Source: Cycloclasticus sp. (GTDB lineage Bacteria; Pseudomonadota; Gammaproteobacteria; Methylococcales; Cycloclasticaceae). Taken from it: DNA of 64,000 nt. Location: the NCBI GenBank assembly GCA_040743155.1, contig JBFLJU010000001.1, positions 2,167,144-2,231,143 of the forward strand, read 5' to 3'. Of this stretch, positions 20,625-29,319 are shown piece after piece (positions within the stretch are counted from its first letter, which is position 1; each line of letters starts with the position of its first letter). Below the pieces are notes generated by a model. The model was given only the letters and a program-made list of their open reading frames with translations. It had not been told where the DNA came from and ran no database searches. The translations under genes were made by a program, and so were the position numbers.

Positions 20625-21196
20625 TGTCTGATTTAAAAAACAAATGGGATGACATTTATCGTCAGCGAACAGGCACAACACCTGAGCCCGCTCTCATGTT
20701 ATCTCGCTACTCACACCTGCTACCGCAACAAGGTGTGGCACTTGACCTTGCTTGTGGCTTGGGTGGCAACAGCTTTTTTCTAGCCCAAAAAGGCTTACAA
20801 GTTGACGCTTGGGACATCTCAGGCATCGCGATTGAACATATTAAGCGAAACACACCTGCTCCAAGTAACATTCATGCATTAGCGACCAACATCAGCGATA
20901 CCGCGCTTGCTATCAATCATTACGATGTCATTACCGTTTCACGCTTTTTAGATCGCCAACTTATCGACGGTATTATTGCAGCGCTTAAACCGGGCGGCTT
21001 ACTGTTTTATCAAACATTCACACTTGAAAAAACACGGTCTATCGGACCAACAAACACTCTGTATCTATTAGCGAAGGGCGAGCTTTTATCATTATTTTCT
21101 GCGCTCACACCCCTTGTTTACCGTGATGAAGGGCTTGTTGGAGACACAGAAAAAGGCATTCGAAATGAAGCCATACTCATCGCTCAAAAGCCCTAG
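20624..21196 (+). CDS. Class I SAM-dependent methyltransferase (TehB/UbiE-like)
   Basis: The 190-residue protein has a Rossmann methyltransferase fold. Motif I LDLACGLGGNSFFLAQKG near residue 39, the acidic end of strand 2 in VDAWDISGIAIEHIK, motif III-like YDVITVSRFLDR and the post-motif LKPGGLLFYQTFT are all visible. It resembles small TehB-like methyltransferases but the substrate cannot be deduced. Start overlaps the trkH stop by one base, so it belongs to the same transcript. Confidence 0.8.
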   Translation: MSDLKNKWDDIYRQRTGTTPEPALMLSRYSHLLPQQGVALDLACGLGGNSFFLAQKGLQVDAWDISGIAIEHIKRNTPAPSNIHALATNISDTALAINHYDVITVSRFLDRQLIDGIIAALKPGGLLFYQTFTLEKTRSIGPTNTLYLLAKGELLSLFSALTPLVYRDEGLVGDTEKGIRNEAILIAQKP

Positions 21197-21230
21197 GATC
21201 GAAACCAGCACTAAATACAAGATATCGTTG

Positions 21231-21236
21231 TATAAT
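21231..21236 (+). promoter_or_regulatory. Extended -10 box before the rhodanese gene
   Basis: TATAAT preceded by TG (TGTATAAT) lies 31 bp upstream of the rhodanese ATG. No good -35 is visible, consistent with an extended -10 promoter. The same TG-TATAAT or TGn-TATAAT form occurs before yeiP and the SulP gene in this window. Confidence 0.5.
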
Positions 21237-21266
21237 GTCCGGCTAACATCCCTTTAAGGTCTATCC

Positions 21267-21665
21267 ATGTCTATCATTAAAAGCATTTCGCCAACACAGG
21301 CTTATGAGATTCTCGAAAACGACTCGAAAGCCATATTAGTCGATACACGAACTCAAATTGAATTTTCCTTTGTCGGCCACCCTATTGGTGCCGTTCATGT
21401 GCCCCTTAAAAGACCGCCTAACTGGGATAATTTTCCAGACTTTGTCGAACAAGTTGGTAAACAGCTTTCTTCCAAAACAACCGCCATTGTCTTGATGTGC
21501 CGAAGCGGCGCACGCTCAATGGATGCCGCCAAGGTATTGGAAGCGGCTGGCTACCAATCGTTATACAACATGGACCAAGGCTTTGAAGGCGATAAAGACA
21601 ACAACAACCATCGCGGTAATTTAGGCGGTTGGCGTTTTCATAACCTCCCTTGGGAACAAAGCTAA
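21267..21665 (+). CDS. Rhodanese-like domain protein
   Basis: This 132-residue single-domain rhodanese has the active-site loop MCRSGARSMDAAKVLE with the persulfide-forming cysteine near residue 76, the family start region ILVDTRTQIEFSFVGHP, and a C-terminal WRFHNLPW. The loop CRSGAR is typical of sulfurtransferases of the GlpE/PspE size class. No signal peptide is present, so it is cytoplasmic. It has its own probable promoter and is followed by bipA after 64 bp. The sulfur donor and acceptor are unknown. Confidence 0.88.
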   Translation: MSIIKSISPTQAYEILENDSKAILVDTRTQIEFSFVGHPIGAVHVPLKRPPNWDNFPDFVEQVGKQLSSKTTAIVLMCRSGARSMDAAKVLEAAGYQSLYNMDQGFEGDKDNNNHRGNLGGWRFHNLPWEQS

Positions 21666-21729
21666 CACCGCTTCTAACATTTTAAATACTCTCGGCTACC
21701 CGCCACTCAATTTATAGGAACCTACTCTT

Positions 21730-23550
21730 GTGAAACAGAATCTTCGAAATATCGCCATCATCGCCCACGTTGACCACGGCAAAACCACCCTTGTTGATAA
21801 ATTGCTCGAGCAATCAGGCACGCTTGACCGTAAGAGCTCAGGTACTGAACGTATCATGGACTCCAACGACCAAGAGAAAGAACGCGGCATTACCATTCTC
21901 GCAAAAAACACAGCCATTGAATGGGAAGGCATACACATTAATATCGTTGACACCCCAGGCCATGCCGATTTTGGTGGCGAAGTAGAACGTGTTCTGTCCA
22001 TGGTTGATTGCGTATTATTACTCGTCGACGCTGTAGACGGCCCTATGCCACAAACTCGCTTTGTGACCTCCAAGGCTTTCGAGCAAGGCTTGAAACCCAT
22101 TGTTGTTATTAACAAAGTAGATCGCCCTGGCTCACGTCCAGACTGGGTTATCGATCAAGTTTTTGACCTATTCGACAAACTAGGCGCTACCGACGAGCAG
22201 CTCGACTTCCCCGTCATTTATGCCTCCGCCATCAACGGCGTTGCTGGCCCAGAAGCCGATGAATTGGCAGATGACATGACCCCGTTGTTTGAAATTATCA
22301 GAGAAAGCGTCCCCGCTCCTGTCGTAGACGTTGACTCGCCATTCCAAATGCAAATTTCATCTTTAGCCTACGATAGCTATGTTGGCGTTATTGGTGTTGG
22401 CCGCATCACACGAGGCAGCCTAAAACCCGGACAAACAGTCACCATTGTCGACAGCGAAAACAAACAGCGCAAGGGTAAAGTACTGAACGTCAAAGGTCAC
22501 TTAGGCCTTGAGCGCATTGATGTTGAAGAAGCCTTTGCTGGCGACATTATTTGCATCAACGGCATCGACGGCCTTGGCATTTCTGACACTCTATGCGACC
22601 CAGATCACGTTGAAGCGATGACCCCTCTGTCCGTAGACGAACCAACCGTTAGCATGACTTTTTCTGTCAACAATTCACCATTTGCTGGGCAAGACGGTAA
22701 ATTTGTCACCTCAAGGAACATCAAAGACAGACTAAACCAAGAACTGATTCACAACGTTGCTTTACGCGTTGCCCCTGGCGACTCACCTGATAAATTTATT
22801 GTCTCCGGTCGCGGTGAACTACATTTGTCCGTACTGATCGAAACCATGCGCCGTGAAGGCTTTGAACTAGGTGTCGCCCGCCCCGAAGTTATCCAAAAAG
22901 AAATTGATGGAAAAATGCAAGAGCCGTTCGAGGTGGTCGTTATTGATATCGAAGAACAGCATCAAGGCCCCATTATGGAAGAAATGGGACTGCGCAAAGC
23001 CGAGCTTACTAATATGGAGCCCGACGGCAAGGGCCGTATGCGCCTAGAATTTATGAGCCCTTCTCGTGGACTCATCGGTTTCCGTGGGCATTTTCTGACA
23101 CTAACATCCGGCTCCGGCATTATGACCAGCGTGTTTGATCACTATGGCCAAGTTAAATCAGGTGAAATCACCTCTCGCCAAAATGGCGTGCTCGTGTCTA
23201 TGGTTAAAGGTAAAACACTTGCTTTCGGTCTTTTCAACCTTCAAGAACGCGGCAAACTCTTCTTAGGCCACGCTGAGGAAGTATACGAAGGACAGATTGT
23301 CGGCCTTCACTCACGCGGCAACGACCTTGTGGTAAACCCAACTAAGGGCAAACAACTGACCAATGTTCGCGCATCGGGTACAGATGAAGCACTGACCTTG
23401 GTACCGCCTGTCACCATGACATTAGAGCAAGCGCTTGAATTTATTGAAGACGACGAATTAGTAGAAGTAACACCTCAACACATTCGCTTAAGAAAGAAAC
23501 TATTAACAGAGAACGAGCGTAAGCGCGCCTCGCGCGGGCCTAAGTCTTAG
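21730..23550 (+). CDS. bipA: Ribosome-associated GTPase BipA (TypA)
   Basis: BipA is a translational GTPase of the EF-G family that helps 50S assembly, especially in the cold and under stress. The 606-residue protein starts at GTG with TAGGAA upstream. G motifs are intact: [27 protein letters not shown] and NKVDRP. Domain II follows from about 205, then the EF-G III/V-like domains and the BipA-specific C terminus ending in [16 protein letters not shown]. The downstream hairpin at 23560-23585 has its U-run on the opposite strand, so it terminates the minus-strand RNA better than this gene. Confidence 0.97.
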   Translation: MKQNLRNIAIIAHVDHGKTTLVDKLLEQSGTLDRKSSGTERIMDSNDQEKERGITILAKNTAIEWEGIHINIVDTPGHADFGGEVERVLSMVDCVLLLVDAVDGPMPQTRFVTSKAFEQGLKPIVVINKVDRPGSRPDWVIDQVFDLFDKLGATDEQLDFPVIYASAINGVAGPEADELADDMTPLFEIIRESVPAPVVDVDSPFQMQISSLAYDSYVGVIGVGRITRGSLKPGQTVTIVDSENKQRKGKVLNVKGHLGLERIDVEEAFAGDIICINGIDGLGISDTLCDPDHVEAMTPLSVDEPTVSMTFSVNNSPFAGQDGKFVTSRNIKDRLNQELIHNVALRVAPGDSPDKFIVSGRGELHLSVLIETMRREGFELGVARPEVIQKEIDGKMQEPFEVVVIDIEEQHQGPIMEEMGLRKAELTNMEPDGKGRMRLEFMSPSRGLIGFRGHFLTLTSGSGIMTSVFDHYGQVKSGEITSRQNGVLVSMVKGKTLAFGLFNLQERGKLFLGHAEEVYEGQIVGLHSRGNDLVVNPTKGKQLTNVRASGTDEALTLVPPVTMTLEQALEFIEDDELVEVTPQHIRLRKKLLTENERKRASRGPKS

Positions 23551-23553
23551 ACC

Positions 23554-23585
23554 AAAAAAAACCGACGGAGTAAACTCCGTCGGTT
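23554..23585 (-). terminator. Intrinsic terminator of the minus-strand sRNA
   Basis: An 11-bp perfect stem (AACCGACGGAG / CTCCGTCGGTT) with a four-base loop is followed on the minus strand by eight T residues. On the plus strand the A-run precedes the stem and only TATATGG follows, so the signal is oriented for minus-strand transcription, toward bipA. It may still protect the bipA mRNA 3' end. Confidence 0.88.
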
Positions 23586-23716
23586 ATATGGTCGCATTGC
23601 TTGGTTGGCAAAAAATTCGTCCTTTCCAGCATCCTTGCTGATTGTGTGATCCTTCACACTTCCGTAGCAAACAATCCTTGTTTGGTGAGATCCTTCTCAT
23701 AAATTTCTTTAGCAAC
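23554..23716 (-). ncRNA. Candidate CsrA/RsmA-sequestering small RNA (CsrB/RsmX/Y/Z type)
   Basis: Read on the minus strand, this stretch of about 163 nt contains seven GGA triplets. Four lie in the loops of consecutive short hairpins: TGAG-AAGGAT-CTCA (23686-23699), CAAACA-AGGAT-TGTTTG (23668-23684), GTGTG-AAGGAT-CACAC (23644-23659) and CAGC-AAGGAT-GCTG (23627-23640). Two more (ACGGAAG, AAAGGACG) are in the linkers and one is in the terminator stem. This is the design of RNAs that titrate CsrA/RsmA, which binds ANGGA in loops. The 3' end is an intrinsic terminator. The 5' end near 23716 is inferred from a TATACT -10 box, with a GacA-type box about 65 bp farther upstream. No open reading frame of note is present. 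The exact start and regulation are untested. Confidence 0.85.
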
Positions 23717-23717
23717 G

Positions 23718-23745
23718 GTGGAAGTATAGGGCCATCCTCTTCCAC
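23718..23745 (-). repeat. Inverted repeat GTGGAAG-N14-CTTCCAC in the sRNA promoter region
   Basis: Perfect 7-bp arms flank a 14-base centre that, on the minus strand, contains AGGATG and the TATACT -10 box. It is either a protein site between the GacA-type box and the -10, or, if transcription starts farther upstream, a fifth GGA-loop hairpin at the 5' end of the sRNA. The sequence alone does not decide. Confidence 0.45.
23723..23728 (-). promoter_or_regulatory. Candidate -10 box (TATACT) of the sRNA
   Basis: TATACT on the minus strand matches five of six sigma-70 -10 bases. It would place the start near 23716, so that the palindrome at 23772-23789 is centred about 65 bp upstream, the usual place for GacA sites. 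The -35 (TTCTTT at 17 bp) is weak, as expected for an activator-dependent promoter. Confidence 0.55.
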
Positions 23746-23771
23746 AAAGAATCATCTACAGCCTCAATCAA

Positions 23772-23789
23772 CGTAAGCATATGCTTACA
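23772..23789 (-). promoter_or_regulatory. GacA/UvrY/LetA-type upstream activating sequence
   Basis: The minus strand reads TGTAAGCATATGCTTACG, against the published GacA box TGTAAG-N6-CTTACA. Only the last base differs, and the palindrome is otherwise complete. It lies upstream of the candidate sRNA -10 at the expected distance. It is also about 95 bp upstream of the divergent aldehyde oxidoreductase ATG, which it could affect as well. gacS/gacA genes are not in the window. Confidence 0.75.
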
Positions 23790-23884
23790 ATCACCTGTGT
23801 TGCACTTATTTAGCAAAACATATTGTCTTTGCTCACCATGAGAATTACTATATTCAGTGAATTCTAATACATGGGGTTGAGATC

Positions 23885-25744
23885 ATGAGCTGGACTAAAA
23901 AAGTACTACGCATTAATTTAACAGACAGAACATCTGCTGAAGAACCACTCAATATGGAGTGGGCCGAACAGTACCTCGGTCAAAGAGGGCTCGCCACCCG
24001 ATACTTAACAGACGAAGTTGACCCAAAAGTCGACCCCTTGTCTCCTGACAATAAGCTTTATATGGTCACAGGTCCGTTAACTGGCACCATGGCAAGCACC
24101 GGCGGTCGTTATTCTTGCGTCACCAAAAGCCCTTTAACTAATGCCTTGGCTTGTTCCAATTCAGGTGGCTTTTTTGGAAATGAAATGAAATGTGCCGGCT
24201 GGGATATGATTATTTTAGAAGGCAAAGCAAGCTCACCTGTCTATATCAGCATCGTAAATGAAAAATGTGAAATTTTACCGGCCGATGACATTTGGGGAAA
24301 ATCAGTTTGGGAAGCCGACGAGTGGCTCCATACTAAGCACCAAGACCCACAACTAAGAATCGCCGCTATCGGCTTACCGGGTGAAAAGGGCAACCTTTAT
24401 TCTGCCATCGTTAATGATCTTCATCGTGCTGCCGGTCGCTCAGGCGTTGGCACTGTCATGGGCTCTAAAAACGTTAAGGCTGTGACACTCCGTGGTAGCA
24501 AAGGCGTTGGCAACATCAAAGACCCTAAACGCTTCTTTGAGGCCACCAACAAAGCCAAAAAAATTATTGCTGAAAATGAAATGGTTGGCGGCCTCAGCGC
24601 ATTAGGCACAAACGTCATGATGAACCACATGAACGAAGTAGGCGCCCTGCCGGCCAGAAACTGGCAAGACAGTATTTTCGAAAATGCACCAAAACTCTCT
24701 AGCGAAGCGATGGCAGTTCCTAGGGCAAGTGACGGAAAACCTAACTTAACCAGAAATGCTGGCTGCTTTGCTTGCACTATTTCTTGCGGACGCATCTCCA
24801 CCATTGACCCTGAACATTTCAGTATCAAAAACCGCGAAGACATTCACAAATACTTCAAAGGAAACTCAGGCGGCAACGAATACGAAGCCGCATGGGCATT
24901 AGGCTGTGACACCGGTGTTGATGATTTAGACGCCGTTACCTACGCTAACTTTGTCTGCAACGAACAAGCGCTAGACCCCATTTCTGCTGGCGCCACCATT
25001 GCCGCAGCAATGGAGCTATTTGAACTCGGTATTCTAACGAAAGAAGATACCGGCGGCATTGACCTTAGGTTTGGCAATGCTGAAGCCATGGTTGAATGCA
25101 TTGAACTTATTGCAAAACACGAAGGCTTTGGCCAACAACTTGCCCAAAGCTCGTTGCGCTTTTGTGAAAAGTATGGCCGCCCAGACCTCGCCATTGTGGT
25201 TAAGGGACAAGAGTTTCCAGCCTATGACGCCCGCGCAGTTAAAGGCATGGGCCTTGGTTACGCAACGTCTAACCGCGGTGCTTGTCACGTTCGTGGCTAC
25301 ACCAATGGCTCGGAAACAGCAGGCGTGCCATTCAAAACAGACCCTTTAGCCACCGAAGGAAAAGCAGAATTACTAATGGCGTTTCAAGATACAACCAGTG
25401 TCTTTGACTCGGCCGGAATCTGCACCTTCTCATCGTTCGCACAAGGTCTTGAAGAAGTCGCTGAGCAAATTGACGCCGCCTGCGAAGGCGAGTGGACAGC
25501 AGAAAGGCTCGGCCAATTAGGCGAACGCGTATGGAACCTAGAGCGCGAGTTCAACAACAACGCAGGCTTTACCGCTGCTGATGATACGCTGCCTCCGCGC
25601 CTACTTAGCGAACCGATTAAAGCCGGCCCTGCAAAAGGCCACGTCTGCGAATTGGATAAAATGCTACCTGAATACTATGAGATTCGTGGATGGAACCAAG
25701 ACGGCACGCTAAAAGATGAAACAAAACAACGATTAGGACTTTAA
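23885..25744 (+). CDS. Aldehyde ferredoxin oxidoreductase family protein (tungsten-type)
   Basis: The 619-residue protein is a full-length AOR. It has the N-terminal beta domain (1 to about 210) that binds bis-tungstopterin, beginning with TKKVLRINLTDRT and including LTGTMASTGGRYSC. The [4Fe-4S] ligands are visible as C294-x2-C297-x3-C301 in GCFACTISCGR, with the distant fourth cysteine at C513 in DSAGICTFSS. Family members oxidise aldehydes to acids, or the reverse, with ferredoxin or a partner subunit. A MoaD-like gene follows after a 55-bp gap with a strong hairpin. No ferredoxin or flavin subunit is adjacent. Best known in anaerobes; the substrate here is unknown. Confidence 0.92.
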   Translation: MSWTKKVLRINLTDRTSAEEPLNMEWAEQYLGQRGLATRYLTDEVDPKVDPLSPDNKLYMVTGPLTGTMASTGGRYSCVTKSPLTNALACSNSGGFFGNEMKCAGWDMIILEGKASSPVYISIVNEKCEILPADDIWGKSVWEADEWLHTKHQDPQLRIAAIGLPGEKGNLYSAIVNDLHRAAGRSGVGTVMGSKNVKAVTLRGSKGVGNIKDPKRFFEATNKAKKIIAENEMVGGLSALGTNVMMNHMNEVGALPARNWQDSIFENAPKLSSEAMAVPRASDGKPNLTRNAGCFACTISCGRISTIDPEHFSIKNREDIHKYFKGNSGGNEYEAAWALGCDTGVDDLDAVTYANFVCNEQALDPISAGATIAAAMELFELGILTKEDTGGIDLRFGNAEAMVECIELIAKHEGFGQQLAQSSLRFCEKYGRPDLAIVVKGQEFPAYDARAVKGMGLGYATSNRGACHVRGYTNGSETAGVPFKTDPLATEGKAELLMAFQDTTSVFDSAGICTFSSFAQGLEEVAEQIDAACEGEWTAERLGQLGERVWNLEREFNNNAGFTAADDTLPPRLLSEPIKAGPAKGHVCELDKMLPEYYEIRGWNQDGTLKDETKQRLGL

Positions 25745-25800
25745 CCAATACTCTCTTGCGTGGCGGTCACATTGGCCGCTACGCAAAGACTTAACCAATA
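25741..25800. repeat. Hairpin element flanked by 10-bp direct repeats
   Basis: The gap between the AOR gene and the MoaD-like gene holds an 11-bp stem (TTGCGTGGCGG at 25756-25766, CCGCTACGCAA at 25776-25786, one G-T wobble) with a 9-base loop. The decamer TTAACCAATA occurs on both sides, at 25741-25750 and 25791-25800. No T-run follows, so it is not a classical terminator. It may stabilise mRNA or be a tiny REP/MITE-like insertion with target duplication. Confidence 0.6.
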
Positions 25801-26054
25801 TGTCAGAAATCACACTTAAACTTTTTGCTTCTTTAGCAAAAGTCGCGCCCGAAAATATTGGCGGTGAAATAAAGAAACTTCCCTTACAAACAGGCGATAC
25901 TATTTTGAGCATTGCCGAGCGCGCCAATTTATCTCACAAGAATCTCCATCTAGTCATTTTAAACGGCATCTACGTGGATAAAGACAAACGTGCTGTGACC
26001 CAGCTTTGTGACGGCGACACCCTCAGTTTTTGGCCACCCGTTGTAGGCGGTTAA
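25800..26054 (+). CDS. MoaD/ThiS family ubiquitin-like sulfur carrier
   Basis: This 84-residue beta-grasp protein ends in the diglycine VVGG needed for adenylation and thiocarboxylation. The fold shows in ITLKLFASLAKVAPEN, a central helix and the DGDTLSFWPPV block before the tail. MoaD-type proteins pass sulfur to the pterin dithiolene of Mo and W cofactors. Its position right after a tungsten-type AOR suggests a dedicated carrier for that enzyme's cofactor, which is a common pairing. No E1-like MoeB/ThiF is nearby, so it would rely on one elsewhere. ThiS-like thiamine function is less likely from context. Confidence 0.85.
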   Translation: MSEITLKLFASLAKVAPENIGGEIKKLPLQTGDTILSIAERANLSHKNLHLVILNGIYVDKDKRAVTQLCDGDTLSFWPPVVGG

Positions 26055-26146
26055 CAAATAATCCGCAAACGATAACTTCACGCTTGCTATCCCTCCTCGT
26101 TATTGGGAAAATGCACGTCTACTTGCAATAAAACACATACCATAAA

Positions 26147-26740
26147 ATGAATAACAGAACAGCAACTGTTAATCGCGACACCTTAGAAACTCAAATCTCT
26201 GTCACTATCAACTTAGATGGCAGCGGTAAAACAGATTTTTCTACCGGTATCCCCTTTCTAGAACACATGCTCGACCAAATAGCCCGTCACGGCCTGATTG
26301 ATTTGAACATTGTCGCGAAAGGCGATTTACACATTGATGCACACCACACCGTTGAAGACCTTGGCATCACCCTAGGCAAGGCGGTGACAGAAGCACTTGG
26401 CGACCGTAAGGGTATTTATCGCTATGGTCACGCATACGTTCCATTGGACGAGGCCTTATCACGTGTCGTTATCGACTTTTCTGGTCGCCCAGGGCTGGTT
26501 TATGATGTGGATTTCCCACGCGCTAGAATCGGTAGTTTCGACGTCGACCTATTCCGTGAATTTTTCCAAGGATTTGTAAACCACGCCAATATAACGCTAC
26601 ACATTGATAGCCTGAAAGGCGTTAATGCACACCATGTTGCAGAAACCATTTTCAAGGCATTCGGCCGCGCGCTACGATTCTCATTAGAAAGAGATTCTCG
26701 TATGGAAGGCATTATTCCTTCCACTAAAGGCTGCTTGTAA
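26147..26740 (+). CDS. hisB: Imidazoleglycerol-phosphate dehydratase
   Basis: HisB converts IGP to imidazole acetol phosphate. At 197 residues it is the monofunctional type, without the histidinol phosphatase domain of enterobacteria. Both duplicated metal-binding histidine/glutamate clusters are visible: [11 protein letters not shown] and, later, [17 protein letters not shown]. The C-terminal STKGCL is standard. It opens a run of six his genes (B, H, A, F, I, E) with short gaps. hisG, hisD and hisC are not in the window. The start ATG has no strong Shine-Dalgarno but matches family length. Confidence 0.97.
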   Translation: MNNRTATVNRDTLETQISVTINLDGSGKTDFSTGIPFLEHMLDQIARHGLIDLNIVAKGDLHIDAHHTVEDLGITLGKAVTEALGDRKGIYRYGHAYVPLDEALSRVVIDFSGRPGLVYDVDFPRARIGSFDVDLFREFFQGFVNHANITLHIDSLKGVNAHHVAETIFKAFGRALRFSLERDSRMEGIIPSTKGCL

Positions 26741-26761
26741 CACTAAAACGAGACCTAAATT

Positions 26762-27406
26762 ATGGCCACCGTTGCCGTTATCGATTATGGAATGGGGAAC
26801 CTCCATTCCATTGAAAAAGCACTATCAACCGCTTCGCCAAACACACGCGTCATTGTGAGCTCGGACAAAGAGACCATCTTATCGGCTGATCGCATTGTTT
26901 TTCCCGGCGTTGGCGCCATTCGTGACTGCATGGCCGCCATACACGACAGCGGCTTAGATGAAACCATTAAAGAAGCCGCAAAAAGCAAGCCATTGCTCGG
27001 TATTTGTATTGGCATGCAAGCGCTACTAGAGCATAGCGAAGAAAATGGTGGCGTAGACTGCTTAGGCATCATTCCTGGAAACGTCATAAAATTCCAGTCT
27101 GGCACCAGAGACTCTCAGGGTGAAAAGCTTAAAATCCCACACATGGGTTGGAATAAAGTTAATTACACTAGAAAAACTCCACTTTTTGATAACACAGCTC
27201 AAGATGAGCGGTTTTATTTCGTGCATAGCTATCATGCCAGCAAAGTGGCGAATGAAATCACTACCGCGACGACTGATTACCCTGAACCATTCCCTTGTTC
27301 AATAAAGTGGAAAAATATAGTCGCTGTTCAGTTTCACCCTGAAAAAAGCCAGCACGCCGGATTACAATTACTACAAAATTTTTTAAACTGGGACGGAAAG
27401 TCCTAA
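26762..27406 (+). CDS. hisH: Imidazole glycerol phosphate synthase, glutaminase subunit
   Basis: HisH supplies ammonia from glutamine to HisF. The 214-residue class I glutamine amidotransferase has the N-terminal [16 protein letters not shown], the oxyanion region [11 protein letters not shown], the nucleophile in [11 protein letters not shown] (Cys near residue 82) and the catalytic histidine/glutamate in QFHPEKSQ. Its partner hisF lies two genes downstream. Spacing to hisB and hisA is about 20 bp each. Confidence 0.97.
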   Translation: MATVAVIDYGMGNLHSIEKALSTASPNTRVIVSSDKETILSADRIVFPGVGAIRDCMAAIHDSGLDETIKEAAKSKPLLGICIGMQALLEHSEENGGVDCLGIIPGNVIKFQSGTRDSQGEKLKIPHMGWNKVNYTRKTPLFDNTAQDERFYFVHSYHASKVANEITTATTDYPEPFPCSIKWKNIVAVQFHPEKSQHAGLQLLQNFLNWDGKS

Positions 27407-27426
27407 CACCACCAGGAACAATCGAT

Positions 27427-28161
27427 ATGATTCTTATTCCCGCTATTGATCTTAAAGATGGAAAATGCGTCCGTTTACGCCAAGGCCGCATGGACGATGA
27501 AACCATCTTCTCTGACAACCCCGTTGAAGTAGCCACTCGCTGGGTAAACGAAGGCGCTAAACGCCTACACCTTGTTGACCTTGACGGCGCATTTGCCGGC
27601 AAGCCAGTGAATGCCGGTGTCGTGCATGATATTGCCGAAGCGCACCCTGATTTAATCATTCAAGTCGGCGGCGGCATTCGCGATGAAGACACTATCCAAG
27701 CCTACCTTAACGCTGGCGTACAATACGTCATTATCGGAACTAAAGCGGTTAACACACCGCACTTTGTCGGTGATGTTTGTGCGGAATTTCCCGGCCACAT
27801 CATCGTTGGCTTAGACGCAAAAGAGGGCAAAGTGGCTATTGATGGCTGGTCCAAATTATCGAACCATGACGTGATTGATTTAGCTCAGCAGTTCGAAAAT
27901 GACGGCGTAGAATCCATTATTTATACCGATATTGGACGCGACGGTATGATGCAGGGAGTTAATGTTGAAGCAACGGCCAAACTCGCTCGTTCTATTCGCA
28001 TCCCCGTTATCGCCTCTGGCGGCATCACCAATATGGATGATATTCATGCCCTAGGAAAAGTGGCCGATGACGGTATTATGGGCGCCATCACTGGACGCGC
28101 CATCTACGAGGGAACCTTGGACTTCGCCGAAGGTGAAAAACTAGCCGGTTCATTCGCTTAA
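27427..28161 (+). CDS. hisA: ProFAR isomerase (HisA)
   Basis: HisA opens the ribose ring of ProFAR (Amadori rearrangement) to give PRFAR. The 244-residue TIM barrel begins [17 protein letters not shown] with the catalytic aspartate (D8), and has the phosphate-binding loops [11 protein letters not shown] and [15 protein letters not shown] plus the second catalytic aspartate in [10 protein letters not shown]. It is one base upstream of hisF and clearly homologous to it, as in all bacteria. Confidence 0.97.
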   Translation: MILIPAIDLKDGKCVRLRQGRMDDETIFSDNPVEVATRWVNEGAKRLHLVDLDGAFAGKPVNAGVVHDIAEAHPDLIIQVGGGIRDEDTIQAYLNAGVQYVIIGTKAVNTPHFVGDVCAEFPGHIIVGLDAKEGKVAIDGWSKLSNHDVIDLAQQFENDGVESIIYTDIGRDGMMQGVNVEATAKLARSIRIPVIASGGITNMDDIHALGKVADDGIMGAITGRAIYEGTLDFAEGEKLAGSFA

Positions 28162-28162
28162 T

Positions 28163-28936
28163 ATGGCGCTCGCTAAACGCATTATTCCCTGTCTAGACGT
28201 TGATAATGGGCGCGTTGTCAAAGGCGTTAAATTTGTTGATATTCGCGATGCGGGCGACCCGGTCGAAGTCGCTAGGCGCTATGACCGAGAAGGCGCGGAC
28301 GAAATCACTTTTCTTGATATTACTGCGACCTCCGATAACCGCGAGACCATGGTGCATGTTATCGAACAAGTTGCCGATGAAGTTTTTATACCTCTGACGG
28401 TTGGCGGCGGCATTCGGGAATTAGCCGACATTAGCCGCATGTTAAAAGCAGGTGCCGACAAAGTTGGCATAAACAGCGCCGCCATCTCCAACCCTGATTT
28501 TGTTAGGGAAGCCGCCGAACGATTTGGCTCACAATGCATTGTTGTGGCGATTGATGCCAAATGTGTCACCGCCGAAGGCGAAGCAAAGCGCTGGGAAATA
28601 TTCACCCACGGTGGCCGTAAAGAAACTGGTATTGATGCCATTGAGTGGGCTAAAAAAATGGTCAATTTTGGTGCCGGTGAGATCTTACTCACTAGTATGG
28701 ACCGTGATGGCACTAAGATTGGGTTTGATCTTGAACTGACTCGCGCCATTAGCGAAGCGGTCGAAGTGCCTGTTATTGCATCTGGCGGTGTCGGCACTTT
28801 AGATCACTTAGTCGATGGCATTAGCAAAGGTAAAGCCGATGCGGTGCTCGCTGCCAGCATCTTTCACTTTGCAGAATACAGCATTGGTGAAGCTAAACAG
28901 CACATGCAAGACAACGGCATTGAGGTTCGCTTGTGA
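28163..28936 (+). CDS. hisF: Imidazole glycerol phosphate synthase, cyclase subunit
   Basis: HisF uses ammonia from HisH to cyclise PRFAR into IGP and AICAR. The 257-residue TIM barrel has [18 protein letters not shown] with catalytic D11, the phosphate sites [11 protein letters not shown] and [14 protein letters not shown], and the second aspartate in [15 protein letters not shown]. Its stop overlaps the hisI start (GTG at 28933) by 4 bp. Confidence 0.98.
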   Translation: MALAKRIIPCLDVDNGRVVKGVKFVDIRDAGDPVEVARRYDREGADEITFLDITATSDNRETMVHVIEQVADEVFIPLTVGGGIRELADISRMLKAGADKVGINSAAISNPDFVREAAERFGSQCIVVAIDAKCVTAEGEAKRWEIFTHGGRKETGIDAIEWAKKMVNFGAGEILLTSMDRDGTKIGFDLELTRAISEAVEVPVIASGGVGTLDHLVDGISKGKADAVLAASIFHFAEYSIGEAKQHMQDNGIEVRL

Positions 28937-29319
28937 GCGCTTGGCTAGAAGCAGTTAGGTGGGACGAGAAAGGACTAGCGCCAGCCATTGCTCAGGACCA
29001 CGCAACGGGTAAAATTCTCATGGTCGCTTGGATGAACAAGCAAGCACTGCAACTCACGGCAGAACAAGGTCACGCCGTTTATTGGTCACGGTCACGCAAT
29101 AAACTGTGGCATAAAGGTGAAGAATCCGGCCACCAGCAGAAAATCATCGATATACGTATAGATTGCGACGAAGACGTTATTTTACTATCGGTTGAACAAA
29201 AAGGTGGTATTGCTTGTCATACTGGACGCGAACGTTGCTTTTACCGAAAACTTGTCGATGAACAATGGCAAGAAACTGACCCTGTTTTAAAAGACCCAAA
29301 AACCATCTATTCAACATGA
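28933..29319 (+). CDS. hisI: Phosphoribosyl-AMP cyclohydrolase
   Basis: HisI opens the adenine ring of PR-AMP. The 128-residue protein is separate from HisE, unlike the fused HisIE of enterobacteria. The metal-site motifs are present: [31 protein letters not shown], the aspartate cluster DIRIDCDED and [13 protein letters not shown] with the zinc cysteine. It starts with GTG overlapping the hisF stop and itself overlaps hisE by 4 bp. Confidence 0.97.
   Translation: MSAWLEAVRWDEKGLAPAIAQDHATGKILMVAWMNKQALQLTAEQGHAVYWSRSRNKLWHKGEESGHQQKIIDIRIDCDEDVILLSVEQKGGIACHTGRERCFYRKLVDEQWQETDPVLKDPKTIYST

Noticed and set aside
23560..23585. The strong hairpin after bipA as the bipA terminator
   Set aside because: The plus strand has the A-run before the stem and no T-run after it; the T-run is on the minus strand, so it belongs to the minus-strand RNA.
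23627..23699. CRISPR array or tandem repeat from the repeated ATCCTT units
   Set aside because: Only the six-base core repeats, spacing is 18-24 bp, and the flanks are different palindromes, which fits RNA hairpins rather than CRISPR repeats or slippage.
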